A DNA stretch of 64,000 nucleotides from assembly GCF_010645075.1 (NCBI RefSeq), contig NZ_JAADZV010000001.1:186001-250000 (forward strand), in the 5' to 3' direction. The notes beneath the pieces were generated by a model. It was not told where the DNA came from. It did not search any database and saw only the letters and a program-made list of their open reading frames with translations. The position numbers and the translations under genes are program-made. Source of the stretch: Flavobacterium limi. GTDB taxonomy: Bacteria; Bacteroidota; Bacteroidia; Flavobacteriales; Flavobacteriaceae. Of this stretch, positions 17,895 through 25,202 are shown piece after piece (within the stretch, counting starts at the first letter, position 1; each line of letters begins with the position of its first letter).

Positions 17895-17928
17895 GGTAGG
17901 GATGAGAATAAGCCAGGGGTTATAGATA
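17895..17928 (+). promoter_or_regulatory. FecI-type promoter before the lipocalin-like lipoprotein
   Basis: GGTAGGGAT (17895-17903), 11 nt, then AGGGGTTATAGATA (17915-17928). The leader to the ATG at 18003 would be about 65-70 nt. It matches the divergent copy at 17657-17691 in both blocks and spacing. Confidence 0.75.
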
Positions 17929-18002
17929 CAGAAGCAGGCAAAGGCAACGAAACAGCCTTTGTGAATTTTAAAAAACAGAATATTAAATTAAATTATTTTA
18001 TC

Positions 18003-18455
18003 ATGACAAAAAAAATTTTTGCATTAGCCCTTTTAGCCGTAAGTGTTTTAACCACTTCTTGTGACAATGACGATGACAAATCACTTAATACAGACCCTAC
18101 TCCTGCAACTTCTGTTCTTGCAGTTGGTACATGGAGAATTACAAAATTTGAAGATCGCGGTGTTAATAAAACTGCCGATTTTGCCGGCTATAACTTTACC
18201 TTTAATAATGGAAATGTACTGGCTGTAAACGGAAATGAACAAACCTACTCAGGGTCTTGGTCTGTTATCTCTGATGATGAACGTGATACGCCGCCGGATA
18301 CTGATCTGGATTTGAATCTTTATTTTGCCAATCCGCAAAGTTTCAGGATTCTTAACGAAGATTGGGATATCATTAGTATTACCGATACCAGAGTTGAAGT
18401 TGCTGATATAGACGATGATGGCCCATCAGATTATTTAGTGTTTGAAAGAAATTAA
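18003..18455 (+). CDS. Lipocalin-like surface lipoprotein
   Basis: From the ATG at 18003 the protein is 150 residues; an in-frame GTG at 17961 would add 14 residues before the signal and is less likely. The lipoprotein signal ends VLTTSC (Cys20) and is followed by DNDDDK, a typical surface-export tag. The mature part resembles lipocalin-like domains of Bacteroidota: GTWRITKFEDRG, a YNFTFNNGN strand, SGSWSV, and DWDIISITDTRVEV. It shares a divergent promoter motif with the FecI/FecR/receptor operon, so it may bind or present the same ligand. The ligand is not known. Confidence 0.75.
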   Translation: MTKKIFALALLAVSVLTTSCDNDDDKSLNTDPTPATSVLAVGTWRITKFEDRGVNKTADFAGYNFTFNNGNVLAVNGNEQTYSGSWSVISDDERDTPPDTDLDLNLYFANPQSFRILNEDWDIISITDTRVEVADIDDDGPSDYLVFERN

Positions 18456-18487
18456 TTTATAATAAGGATTCCAATTTTAATTTTATA

Positions 18488-18515
18488 AACTCCCATTGCT
18501 GATGGGAGTTTTTTC
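18488..18515 (+). terminator. Intrinsic terminator after the lipocalin-like gene
   Basis: ACTCCCAT pairs with ATGGGAGT over a 5-nt loop, followed by six T. It lies 33 bp past the stop codon. Confidence 0.88.
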
Positions 18516-18539
18516 TGCTTCTTAAAATAATTAAAATGT

Positions 18540-19313
18540 CTAATCCTGCAATGCTATTTTAACTTGAGGCAAAAGGCGCTCAACAAATAAAGCGTAAGCC
18601 GATTCTGAAGGATGCAAACCGTCTGAAGCAACAAGATTTGGATTGTTTAAACCTTGTCTTGTGATGTCAGTGATATTCACAAAAACGATCTGGTTTGCTT
18701 TGCAGTAACTTTCTGCAAAAGCATTGTATTGGTCAATTTCTGTTGAGATTTTTGTTTTTTGTGACTGGCTTAAGTTTGCTGCAAAAGAAGTATAGGCATA
18801 GTCAGGAATCGAAACTACAATTACATTTTTTTTATCGCCTTTGGCCAGCATAATGGCTTTGTTGGCTAATTCCGGAAATTCTTTTTCATACAGTGAAAAA
18901 TCCCTTCCCTGATATTGGTTGTTAACCCCGATTAATAAAGTAACCAGATCATAATTTGATTCGGGTTTTTGCTGGTTTATGGCCGAAATTAAATTTGTGG
19001 TAGTCCAGCCTGTAGTGGCAATAATTTTTAGTGAAAAATCAGTTTGGGAATAGAACATTTTTAAACTCATTTTAAGCTGTTCCGGAAAACGACAGGTTTC
19101 GCAAACACTCTGACCAATAGTGTAGCTGTCTCCCAATGCCAGATAATTTATCGATTTTGCAATTGGACTAGTTGGAGTAGAGGGAACGGGTGTTGTTGGT
19201 GGCGTTACAGACGGAGGAGTAACTGCAGTTTCAGGATTAGCTTCTTCAGTACTGCAGCTTAAAAGGAATATGGATAGGATAACGACAACTATTTGTTTAA
19301 AATGGGATTTCAT
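18540..19313 (-). CDS. SGNH/GDSL-type hydrolase lipoprotein
   Basis: The 257-residue protein has a lipoprotein signal (FLLSC, Cys20), a Pro/Thr/Ser-rich linker (about 28-50), then an SGNH hydrolase domain. Block I is YLALGDSYTIG with the nucleophilic Ser, block III is LIGVNNQYQG (Asn), and block V is SDGLHPSESAY (Asp and His). These enzymes are esterases, lipases or deacetylases with an alpha/beta flavodoxin-like fold; the anchor puts it in the envelope. Only one acidic pair follows the cysteine, so surface export is uncertain. It is a lone gene with no partner to show its substrate. Confidence 0.88.
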   Translation of the reverse strand: MKSHFKQIVVVILSIFLLSCSTEEANPETAVTPPSVTPPTTPVPSTPTSPIAKSINYLALGDSYTIGQSVCETCRFPEQLKMSLKMFYSQTDFSLKIIATTGWTTTNLISAINQQKPESNYDLVTLLIGVNNQYQGRDFSLYEKEFPELANKAIMLAKGDKKNVIVVSIPDYAYTSFAANLSQSQKTKISTEIDQYNAFAESYCKANQIVFVNITDITRQGLNNPNLVASDGLHPSESAYALFVERLLPQVKIALQD

Positions 19314-19377
19314 AATTTGTTTAAAATTAGATTCAGACTTCTAAACAAATAGTTACGTTAAATAAGATATTTTGGTT

Positions 19378-20160
19378 TTAGACCATTTCTGTTTTTAAAA
19401 GAATTTCTTCTTCAATGGCATTCCAGAGTCCGATGCGTTTTTCTAAAGCCAGAATCGAAATTTCTTCTACATCTGACCATTTTTGAGCGTCATCCCCACA
19501 TAATTCTGTAATCATTTGCATGGCCATTGGTCCGTGTTCATCGGCATCCAGTTCGATATGTCTTTCAAAATAGTAAAGCAGTTTTGTTAAATCAACTTCA
19601 GGAAGATTTTTCTGAAAGTTTTTTAAGATTTCGGTAAACATAGCCGGGATCAGATCTTCTCGTCCAAAGGTAAAGGCAGCTGCGATTTCATGTGGTTTTC
19701 CTTGTTCTATAACCCTGAAAGTGAAATCTAAAAACGATTTTACATCCGGATGTAAGGAACTTTGTTTGATGGCAACAAAAATATTATGAAGCGAATTTAC
19801 CTCGGATAAAAATTTGTTGATTGCAGTTGTATCAGCACCACAAGCTTCCATGGCCTCGATATACATTTCGTAATGGCTTTGTCTTCTTCCATCGATTGTT
19901 AAATCGGTTTCTTCGGCCAAAACAATTTCGTTGATTAAATATCGGGTTTCAGGATTTTTTGTTGGAAACCATGGTGTAGTTGTACAGGTTAGTTTAGCCT
20001 GTAAAGCCTTCAATAATGACATAAAATCCCAAACGGCAAAAACATGATTTTCTAAGAAACTATGCAGGTCATCGATGTTTTGGATTTTATTGTACAAAGA
20101 ATGTTGTAAAAGCATTTCCTTTTGAGGCTGAATGCTGTTGTTGATAGTTTCAATATTCAT
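19378..20160 (-). CDS. DUF3050 (heme-oxygenase-like fold) protein
   Basis: The 260-residue all-helical protein fits the DUF3050 family by its opening (SLYNKIQNIDDLHSFLENHVFAVWDFMSLLKALQ) and the block EIVLAEETDLT with later His/Glu-rich helices (HYEMYIEAMEACG, FERHIELDADEHGPMA). Conserved Glu/His pairs in such helices recall di-iron heme-oxygenase-like oxidases, but no activity is established for the family as far as I know. It is cytoplasmic, with no signal peptide. The gene follows the acyl-CoA dehydrogenase gene on the same strand, with a terminator-like hairpin between them. Confidence 0.8.
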   Translation of the reverse strand: MNIETINNSIQPQKEMLLQHSLYNKIQNIDDLHSFLENHVFAVWDFMSLLKALQAKLTCTTTPWFPTKNPETRYLINEIVLAEETDLTIDGRRQSHYEMYIEAMEACGADTTAINKFLSEVNSLHNIFVAIKQSSLHPDVKSFLDFTFRVIEQGKPHEIAAAFTFGREDLIPAMFTEILKNFQKNLPEVDLTKLLYYFERHIELDADEHGPMAMQMITELCGDDAQKWSDVEEISILALEKRIGLWNAIEEEILLKTEMV

Positions 20161-20187
20161 GATGTGGTATTTTTTTGGTAAATATAA

Positions 20188-20217
20188 AAAAGCTTCCCGG
20201 TTAGAAGAAGCTTTTGG
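20188..20217 (-). terminator. Hairpin between acyl-CoA dehydrogenase and DUF3050 genes
   Basis: On the minus strand AAAAGCTTC and GAAGCTTTTTT form a stem with an 11-nt loop ending in a T-run. It lies just after the dehydrogenase stop and 27 bp before the DUF3050 start. Confidence 0.6.
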
Positions 20218-20250
20218 TATTGATTTTCAATATATTTTAATAGAACGTTA

Positions 20251-21429
20251 TTATTTGAATGCTGAAAATCCGGTTACATCCATTCCTGTTATCAATAAAT
20301 GGATGTCGTGTGTCCCTTCATAAGTAATCACACTTTCAAGATTCATCATGTGGCGCATGATCGAATATTCACCTGTAATTCCCATTCCGCCCAGCATTTG
20401 TCTGGCTTCGCGGGCGATGTGAATCGCCATATCGACATTGTTACGTTTTGCCATTGAGATCTGAGCTGTTGTAGCTTTTCCCTCGTTTCTTAAAACCCCT
20501 AATCTCCAGGTTAATAATTGTGCTTTTGTGATTTCGGTAATCATTTCGGCTAATTTCTTCTGTTGTAATTGGGTTCCTCCGATAGGCTTTCCAAACTGGA
20601 TTCTTTCTTTTGCATAGCGTAAAGCGGTATCGTAACAGTCCATCGCTGCTCCGATGGCACCCCAGGCAATTCCATATCGGGCAGAATCTAAACAGCCCAA
20701 CGGTGCCCCTAATCCGGATTTATTGGGTAATAGATTTTCTTTTGGAACTTTTACGTTATCAAAAATCAATTCTCCGGTAGATGATGCACGAAGCGACCAT
20801 TTGTTATGCGTTTCCGGAGTTGAAAAACCTTCCATACCTCGTTCTACAATTAATCCGTGAATTCTGCCTTCTTCATTTTTGGCCCAGACTACAGCAATAT
20901 CTGCAAAAGGGGCATTAGAAATCCACATTTTAGCACCATTTAAAAGATAATGATCACCCATATCCTTAAAATTGGTAATCATACTTCCGGGATCAGAACC
21001 GTGATCAGGTTCAGTTAATCCAAAACATCCCATGAATTCTCCTGTAGCCAGTTTTGGTAAATATTTCATTCTCTGTTCTTCGTTTCCGTATTTCCAGATG
21101 GGATACATTACTAAAGAAGATTGTACAGATGAGGTAGATCGAACACCGGAATCTCCGCGCTCTATTTCCTGCATAATCAGTCCGTATGAAATCTGGTCTA
21201 AGCCTGCTCCGCCATATTCCACAGGAATGTAGGGGCCGAATCCGCCAATCTCTCCAAGACCTTTTATAATTTGTTTTGGGAACTCGGCTTTTTGGGCATA
21301 TTCTTCAATAATGGGAGAAACTTCACGCTTTACCCATGCACGTGCCGACTCGCGAACCAGTTTGTGTTCATCTGTTAGTAAATCATCAAGATTATAATAA
21401 TCGGGTGCTTGAAATAAGTCAGGTTTCAT
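20251..21429 (-). CDS. Acyl-CoA dehydrogenase, glutaryl-CoA dehydrogenase-like
   Basis: The 392-residue protein is a full acyl-CoA dehydrogenase: a helical N-terminal domain, the FAD-binding block (GCFGLTEPDHGSDPGSM and MWISNAPFADI), and a C-terminal helical domain ending with the catalytic base Glu371 in VITYEGTHDIHLL. The TEPDHGSD motif and overall pattern are those of glutaryl-CoA dehydrogenase, which oxidises and decarboxylates glutaryl-CoA in lysine and tryptophan breakdown. Substrate assignment from motifs alone is less certain than family membership. There are no pathway neighbours in the window. Confidence 0.88.
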   Translation of the reverse strand: MKPDLFQAPDYYNLDDLLTDEHKLVRESARAWVKREVSPIIEEYAQKAEFPKQIIKGLGEIGGFGPYIPVEYGGAGLDQISYGLIMQEIERGDSGVRSTSSVQSSLVMYPIWKYGNEEQRMKYLPKLATGEFMGCFGLTEPDHGSDPGSMITNFKDMGDHYLLNGAKMWISNAPFADIAVVWAKNEEGRIHGLIVERGMEGFSTPETHNKWSLRASSTGELIFDNVKVPKENLLPNKSGLGAPLGCLDSARYGIAWGAIGAAMDCYDTALRYAKERIQFGKPIGGTQLQQKKLAEMITEITKAQLLTWRLGVLRNEGKATTAQISMAKRNNVDMAIHIAREARQMLGGMGITGEYSIMRHMMNLESVITYEGTHDIHLLITGMDVTGFSAFK

Positions 21430-21587
21430 GGTACTATAGTTTTATAATTACAAATCTACATAAAGAAATATAACAAAACTAATGGTTAATGTTGTAAAAA
21501 TTAATTTATTCATCTTCTCAAGATAGTAGAAGTATAAAAATAAGATTTTATAATGTGTTTTGAACCTTAAAAATTAAAAAAGAGGAA

Positions 21588-22295
21588 TTACATTTTAAGG
21601 TAAAAATCTTTTGTCAACTCAATATACTCGGGTGTATAAACATGTCTGTCAATTTCGATAATTAATTCATCGATTTCAGTTTCCTGATTTTCATTTCGGC
21701 TAAAAGCGAGTAAACTTCTTTTGATTTCTGAAGTTGGACTTCCTTTTACACGGGTAATTTTGATTGGGTATAATTCAGATTCTTTGGCTAAAGCTATAAA
21801 GTTTTTCTCTTCTTTGAATGGAAGAATCACTGCAAATATTCCATTTTCTGAAAGCAATAAGTCTGCCGCTTCAACCAATTCTTCAAAAGGCATTGCATCC
21901 TGAAAACGTGCCAAATCCCGTTGTTCATTTTCGGTTTTATAATCTTCAGAGTAAAAAGGAGGATTTGAAATAATCAAGTCGTATTCATCTTCCGGTTCCT
22001 CAATAAATTCGTCCAGCCCGGCATGAAAACAGAACAAACGATCACCCCAGGGAGAATTTTCAAAATTATCAGTTGCTTGTTCATAAGCATCTTCATCAAT
22101 TTCTAAAGCATCAATTTGTTCAGCATGAGTTCGCTGAGCTAACATCAAAGCTATAATTCCGGTTCCGGCACCAATGTCTAAAACACTAAAAGGGTTATGA
22201 TTTACAGGGGCCCATGCGCCTAATAAAACACCATCAGTTCCGACTTTCATAGCGGTTTTATCTTGCTGAACAGAAAATTGCTTGAATTGAAACAT
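21588..22295 (-). CDS. trmN6: tRNA1(Val) (adenine-37-N6)-methyltransferase
   Basis: The 235-residue class I methyltransferase has the family opening FKQFSVQQDKTAMKVGTDGVLLGAWAPV, an AdoMet-binding glycine loop (LDIGAGTGIIALML, about residues 41-54) and the amino-methyltransferase motif NPPFYSED (about 110). It modifies A37 of tRNA-Val in the cytoplasm. It lies downstream of rpsP and rimM on the same strand; the gap to rimM is almost exactly filled by an inverted-repeat element whose left arm ends 11 bp from this start codon. Translation initiation may therefore be influenced by that arm. Confidence 0.92.
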   Translation of the reverse strand: MFQFKQFSVQQDKTAMKVGTDGVLLGAWAPVNHNPFSVLDIGAGTGIIALMLAQRTHAEQIDALEIDEDAYEQATDNFENSPWGDRLFCFHAGLDEFIEEPEDEYDLIISNPPFYSEDYKTENEQRDLARFQDAMPFEELVEAADLLLSENGIFAVILPFKEEKNFIALAKESELYPIKITRVKGSPTSEIKRSLLAFSRNENQETEIDELIIEIDRHVYTPEYIELTKDFYLKM

Positions 22296-22306
22296 AAAAA
22301 TTAAAT

Positions 22307-22957
22307 AAATTCCAAACTTTAAATTCCAAATTCCAATTTTTTAAAAGGAAATTCCAATCCCAAACCTTTGGGGAAAATTCCAAATTCCAATTGAGATGGA
22401 TTGAATGGCAAAAATAATATTAAAATAGGAATTATTTAATTTGATGTTTTGGTAATTATTGCAGATAGAATTTTTTTTAGTTCTTCTATTTCGAATAATA
22501 GAGATTCAGATAAATTGATTTGATCTGGATTTAGGTCATTTAATAATTGAAGCCAAAATTTAGATTCTTTAGCTTCTTTTCTTGCAATTTTAAGACGAAA
22601 TAAAAAGTCTTTGTCGCCTAATTTTTCATTTGCTTCAATATAATTTGCTCCAACGGAGCCAGAAGAACGAACTAATTGTTTTCCATTTTCAATATTCGAA
22701 ATGGTTTTTGGTAATGTTCTAATATAGATTCTACATTCTTTAGCAAATAGAAAAGTTCTTTCTTCTAGATTATAGGGTTTTGGGCATAATAAAAATTCCA
22801 ATTTGTGTTGTAAAAATAGAAAAAAACAAGAAAAAAATAATCTTTTTCTTTCAAATTGTAAAATAAATAAATTTGATGCTCAACTTTGGAATTTGGAATT
22901 TCAATATTGATATTTTCCTTTTAAAAGTTGGAATTTGGAATTTAAAGTTTGGAATTT
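22307..22957. repeat. 651-bp inverted-repeat element carrying a four-helix-bundle gene
   Basis: The left arm 22307-22348 (42 bp) and the right arm 22917-22957 (41 bp) are inverted copies with one mismatch and one indel. Each is built of 7-bp units: AAATTCC, AAACTTT, AAATTCC, AAATTCC, AA, then a T/A block ending AAAAGG. Further in, each side has more AAATTCC units. The arms stop 11 bp from the trmN6 start and 4 bp from the rimM stop codon, so the element makes up nearly the whole intergenic gap. Confidence 0.8.
22436..22801 (-). CDS. Four-helix-bundle protein (23S rRNA intervening-sequence family)
   Basis: The 121-residue protein matches the four-helix-bundle family first known from intervening sequences in 23S rRNA: an N-terminal helix with FAKECRIYIRTLPKT, the signature QLVRSSGSVGANYIEANE (about 43-60), FLFRLKIARKEAKESKFWLQLL, and a last helix with EELKKILSAIITK. 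Related bundles include the accessory Avd proteins of diversity-generating retroelements, but no reverse transcriptase is present here. It is basic and probably binds nucleic acid. It is the sole gene inside the inverted-repeat element and lies between rimM and trmN6, in the same direction. Confidence 0.88.
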   Translation of the reverse strand: MEFLLCPKPYNLEERTFLFAKECRIYIRTLPKTISNIENGKQLVRSSGSVGANYIEANEKLGDKDFLFRLKIARKEAKESKFWLQLLNDLNPDQINLSESLLFEIEELKKILSAIITKTSN

Positions 22958-22961
22958 CCTT

Positions 22962-23486
22962 CTAAAGGTACATTTCTACCAATCCTTCAGGAAGATTCAT
23001 AATTACCTTTTTATTGTCACGATCAATTTTTACAAGGAAATGATCAATCATTGGAACTAGTATTTCGACTTCGCCATTTAAAACTTCAAAAAGTGGCTGG
23101 GCAGAAGAATCATTAATTGAAGTTATTTTTCCAAATACGCCTAAACGCTGGTCTTCAATTTCGAAACCAATAACTTCGTGGAAATAAAATTTGTTACCTG
23201 TAAGTTTTGGTAACATAGTCAAAGGAAGATAAATGGCACTGCCAACTAGAGCATCAGCATCATCTTCGGTATTTACATCTTCAAAACGAACTCTTAAAAA
23301 GTCGCTTTTGTGTAAAGAACTTGTTTCAATAAAAAAAGGAATCAGATGTTTGTTTTGTTCAACAAACACTGATTCCAGATTTTCGTATAACTCAGGTTCG
23401 TCCGTGTCTAAATAGATCAGAACTTCACCTTTGAAACTAAATTTTTTAGCGATTTTACCTAAATAAAAACATTCTTCTTTACGCAT
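22962..23486 (-). CDS. rimM: 16S rRNA maturation factor RimM
   Basis: The 174-residue protein shows the RimM plan: an N-terminal beta-barrel (CFYLGKIAKKFSFKGEVLIYLDTD) and a C-terminal PRC-barrel (FYFHEVIGFEIED, GKITSINDSSAQPLFEV, EILVPMIDHFLVKID). RimM binds ribosomal protein S19 in assembling 30S subunits. It lies 15 bp after rpsP, the common rpsP-rimM pairing. Its stop codon is only 4 bp from the right arm of the inverted-repeat element. Confidence 0.95.
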   Translation of the reverse strand: MRKEECFYLGKIAKKFSFKGEVLIYLDTDEPELYENLESVFVEQNKHLIPFFIETSSLHKSDFLRVRFEDVNTEDDADALVGSAIYLPLTMLPKLTGNKFYFHEVIGFEIEDQRLGVFGKITSINDSSAQPLFEVLNGEVEILVPMIDHFLVKIDRDNKKVIMNLPEGLVEMYL

Positions 23487-23501
23487 TATCGCTAACTAAA
23501 A

Positions 23502-24071
23502 TTATGCCTCAGTTGTTTCGTTATTCTCTTCAGCAGCAGGAGCTTCTTCAGTAGCGGCTTCAACTTCAGCAACTTCTTCTGTAGCCTCTGCAGCAGATGC
23601 AGCAGCGATAGCGTCAGCTTCAGCCTGAGCTGCAGCAGCTACACGTTTAGCGTTAACTTCTTTTTCAGCTTTTAAAGCTTTAGCTTTAACATCAGCTTGT
23701 GCTTTTGATAAACCATCTTTTTTAGCATCAACTTTTCCAGCTTTTGCCTCTAACCAAGCAGCTAATTTAGCGTCTGCCTGCTCTTGAGTCAAAGCCCCTT
23801 TACGGATACCTCCATCAAGGTGGTGTTTCAATAAAGCACCTTTGTAAGAAAGGATAGCTCTAGCAGTATCAGTTGGCTGAGCACCATTGTGCAACCATTT
23901 TACTGCGCTGTCAAGGTTTAACTCAACAGTTGCCGGGTTAGTGTTTGGATTGTAAGTACCGATTTTTTCTAAGTATTTACCATCTCTTTTTGAGCGTGCA
24001 TCTGCAGCTACAACCCAGTAAAAAGGTTTTCCTTTTTTACCGTGTCTTTGTAATCTAATTTTTACTGACAT
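23502..24071 (-). CDS. rpsP: 30S ribosomal protein S16 with long C-terminal tail
   Basis: Residues 1-80 are a normal S16 (VKIRLQRHGKKGKPFYWVVAADARSKRDG, IGTYNPNT). The protein continues to 189 residues with a helical extension and then an Ala/Glu/Lys low-complexity tail (about 115-189). S16 is usually about 80-90 residues; extended forms occur in Bacteroidota. The tail probably lies on the ribosome surface. A -7 box (TATCTTTG at 24121-24128) lies 50 bp upstream, giving a roughly 45-nt leader with a small GAGG/CCTC hairpin. The gene heads rpsP-rimM-(element)-trmN6. Confidence 0.95.
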   Translation of the reverse strand: MSVKIRLQRHGKKGKPFYWVVAADARSKRDGKYLEKIGTYNPNTNPATVELNLDSAVKWLHNGAQPTDTARAILSYKGALLKHHLDGGIRKGALTQEQADAKLAAWLEAKAGKVDAKKDGLSKAQADVKAKALKAEKEVNAKRVAAAAQAEADAIAAASAAEATEEVAEVEAATEEAPAAEENNETTEA

Positions 24072-24406
24072 AATCGTATGATTAAATTTTGAGGTACTCG
24101 ACCTCTGTTAATTAAGGGCGCAAAGATAAACTTTTTTTGTTAATTGTACGTTTAAAAGCAGATTAAATATGTTTCGGATGATTTTTTTTAATTTTTTATC
24201 TTTTTTGTTTTCAATTATCTGCTAAAATAAGATTTGTCCTTTAGTTTTACTATTGTAGAATTGTTACCATAATTCTTAGAATTTGTTAGGCTGTTGCTTT
24301 GTAGATTTTTTTGAAAAAAATCAAAATAAAAACATAAATAAACTAATATATAGTAGATTGCAGAAAAATAAGACTACATTTGCTACATTATCATAAATAA
24401 GTACAT
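24072..24406. promoter_or_regulatory. 335-bp divergent intergenic region (rpsP / RNA-binding protein)
   Basis: It holds the rpsP -7 box TATCTTTG (24121-24128, minus strand) and TACATTTG (24375-24382, plus strand), the latter 25 bp before the RNA-binding protein ATG with a TTG 14 bp further up, a shorter spacing than usual. The middle 24130-24355 is AT-rich and I see no gene or structured repeat in it. Confidence 0.5.
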
Positions 24407-24757
24407 ATGAACATTTTTGTTGGAAGCCTTCCATTCAGTATTGAGGAAGCAGATTTAAGAGAGTCTTTCGAGGCTTACGGAGCAGTAGATTCAGTAAAAA
24501 TCATTACTGATAAATTTACTGGAAGAAGTAAAGGATTTGGTTTTGTTGAGATGCCAAATGATTCGGAAGCTCAAAAAGCAATTGATGAATTGAATGGAGC
24601 TACTGTTCAGGGTCGTACAATTGTGGTTAATAAATCTGAGCCAAAACCTGAAGGTGAAAGAAGAAGCTTCAATAACAACCGTGGAGGTGATTCCCGCGGA
24701 GGTTACGGAAACAACCGTGGTGGAAATGACCGTGGTGGAAACAGAGGAGGATATTAA
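24407..24757 (+). CDS. RRM-type RNA-binding protein with RGG-like tail
   Basis: The 116-residue protein is one RNA recognition motif (residues 1-80) with RNP2 (IFVGSLPF) and RNP1 (KGFGFVEM), followed by a Gly/Arg/Asn-rich tail with repeated RGG and RGGY. This layout matches small glycine-rich RNA-binding proteins of bacteria, which act as RNA chaperones and are often cold-induced. It has its own short-leader promoter and an intrinsic terminator, so it is a single-gene unit. The RNA targets are unknown. Confidence 0.93.
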   Translation: MNIFVGSLPFSIEEADLRESFEAYGAVDSVKIITDKFTGRSKGFGFVEMPNDSEAQKAIDELNGATVQGRTIVVNKSEPKPEGERRSFNNNRGGDSRGGYGNNRGGNDRGGNRGGY

Positions 24758-24776
24758 TATTTTTTTCTAAATATAC

Positions 24777-24808
24777 AAAAGGCGTCAATGAAAATTGATG
24801 CCTTTTTT
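24777..24808 (+). terminator. Intrinsic terminator after the RNA-binding protein gene
   Basis: AAAAGGCGTCAAT pairs with ATTGATGCCTTTT (one G.T), 4-nt loop, followed by a T-run. Confidence 0.88.
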
Positions 24809-24819
24809 GTTTGTGATAA

Positions 24820-25023
24820 TTATTTTTGTAAAGCTCTTTTGGAATAAATATTTTGCCCAAATATAAAAGCTGAAAATGCAAAAGGTATTATTGGTGAAAT
24901 TTGATAGAAAAGATTTACGCCTGACTGAAAACCTGTTGCTAAAATACTATTTATACCTAAACCAATAAAAAATAGACAAATAACAAAAAGTAAGAACTGT
25001 ATTTTTAAGTTTATTTTTATCAT
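24820..25023 (-). CDS. Small two-helix membrane protein
   Basis: The 67-residue frame encodes two hydrophobic segments (about 8-29 and 40-56) with a Lys/Arg-rich C-terminal tail. No family is recognised. Support for a real gene: TTG at 25054-25056 and a TAAATTTC box at 25028-25035 with 18-bp spacing, a near-consensus vegetative promoter. That box ends only 4 bp before the ATG, so the mRNA would be almost leaderless. It faces the RNA-binding protein's terminator. The alternative is a chance frame in AT-rich DNA. Confidence 0.45.
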   Translation of the reverse strand: MIKINLKIQFLLFVICLFFIGLGINSILATGFQSGVNLFYQISPIIPFAFSAFIFGQNIYSKRALQK

Positions 25024-25149
25024 AATTGAAATTTAATATTTTATAATAAAATACAACAGTATTGCTATTGAGTGTTATAAAAGTAATCATTTCTAATTGA
25101 TAAACTAAATACTTAGAAAAGAAATAAAGAGTTCATCACAGATGTAAAC

Positions 25150-25183
25150 ACAAAAGGCGACATTTTTTATTGCCGCCTTTTGT
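25150..25183 (-). terminator. Terminator after leuB
   Basis: ACAAAAGGCG pairs with CGCCTTTTGT across a 14-nt loop, 20 bp past the leuB stop on the minus strand. The symmetric arms may work in both directions. Confidence 0.7.
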
Positions 25184-25202
25184 ATTTATATTCTTAAGAA
25201 AA

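Noticed and set aside
22436..22801. Diversity-generating retroelement based on the four-helix (Avd-like) protein
   Set aside because: No reverse transcriptase, template repeat or variable repeat lies in the surrounding 10 kb.
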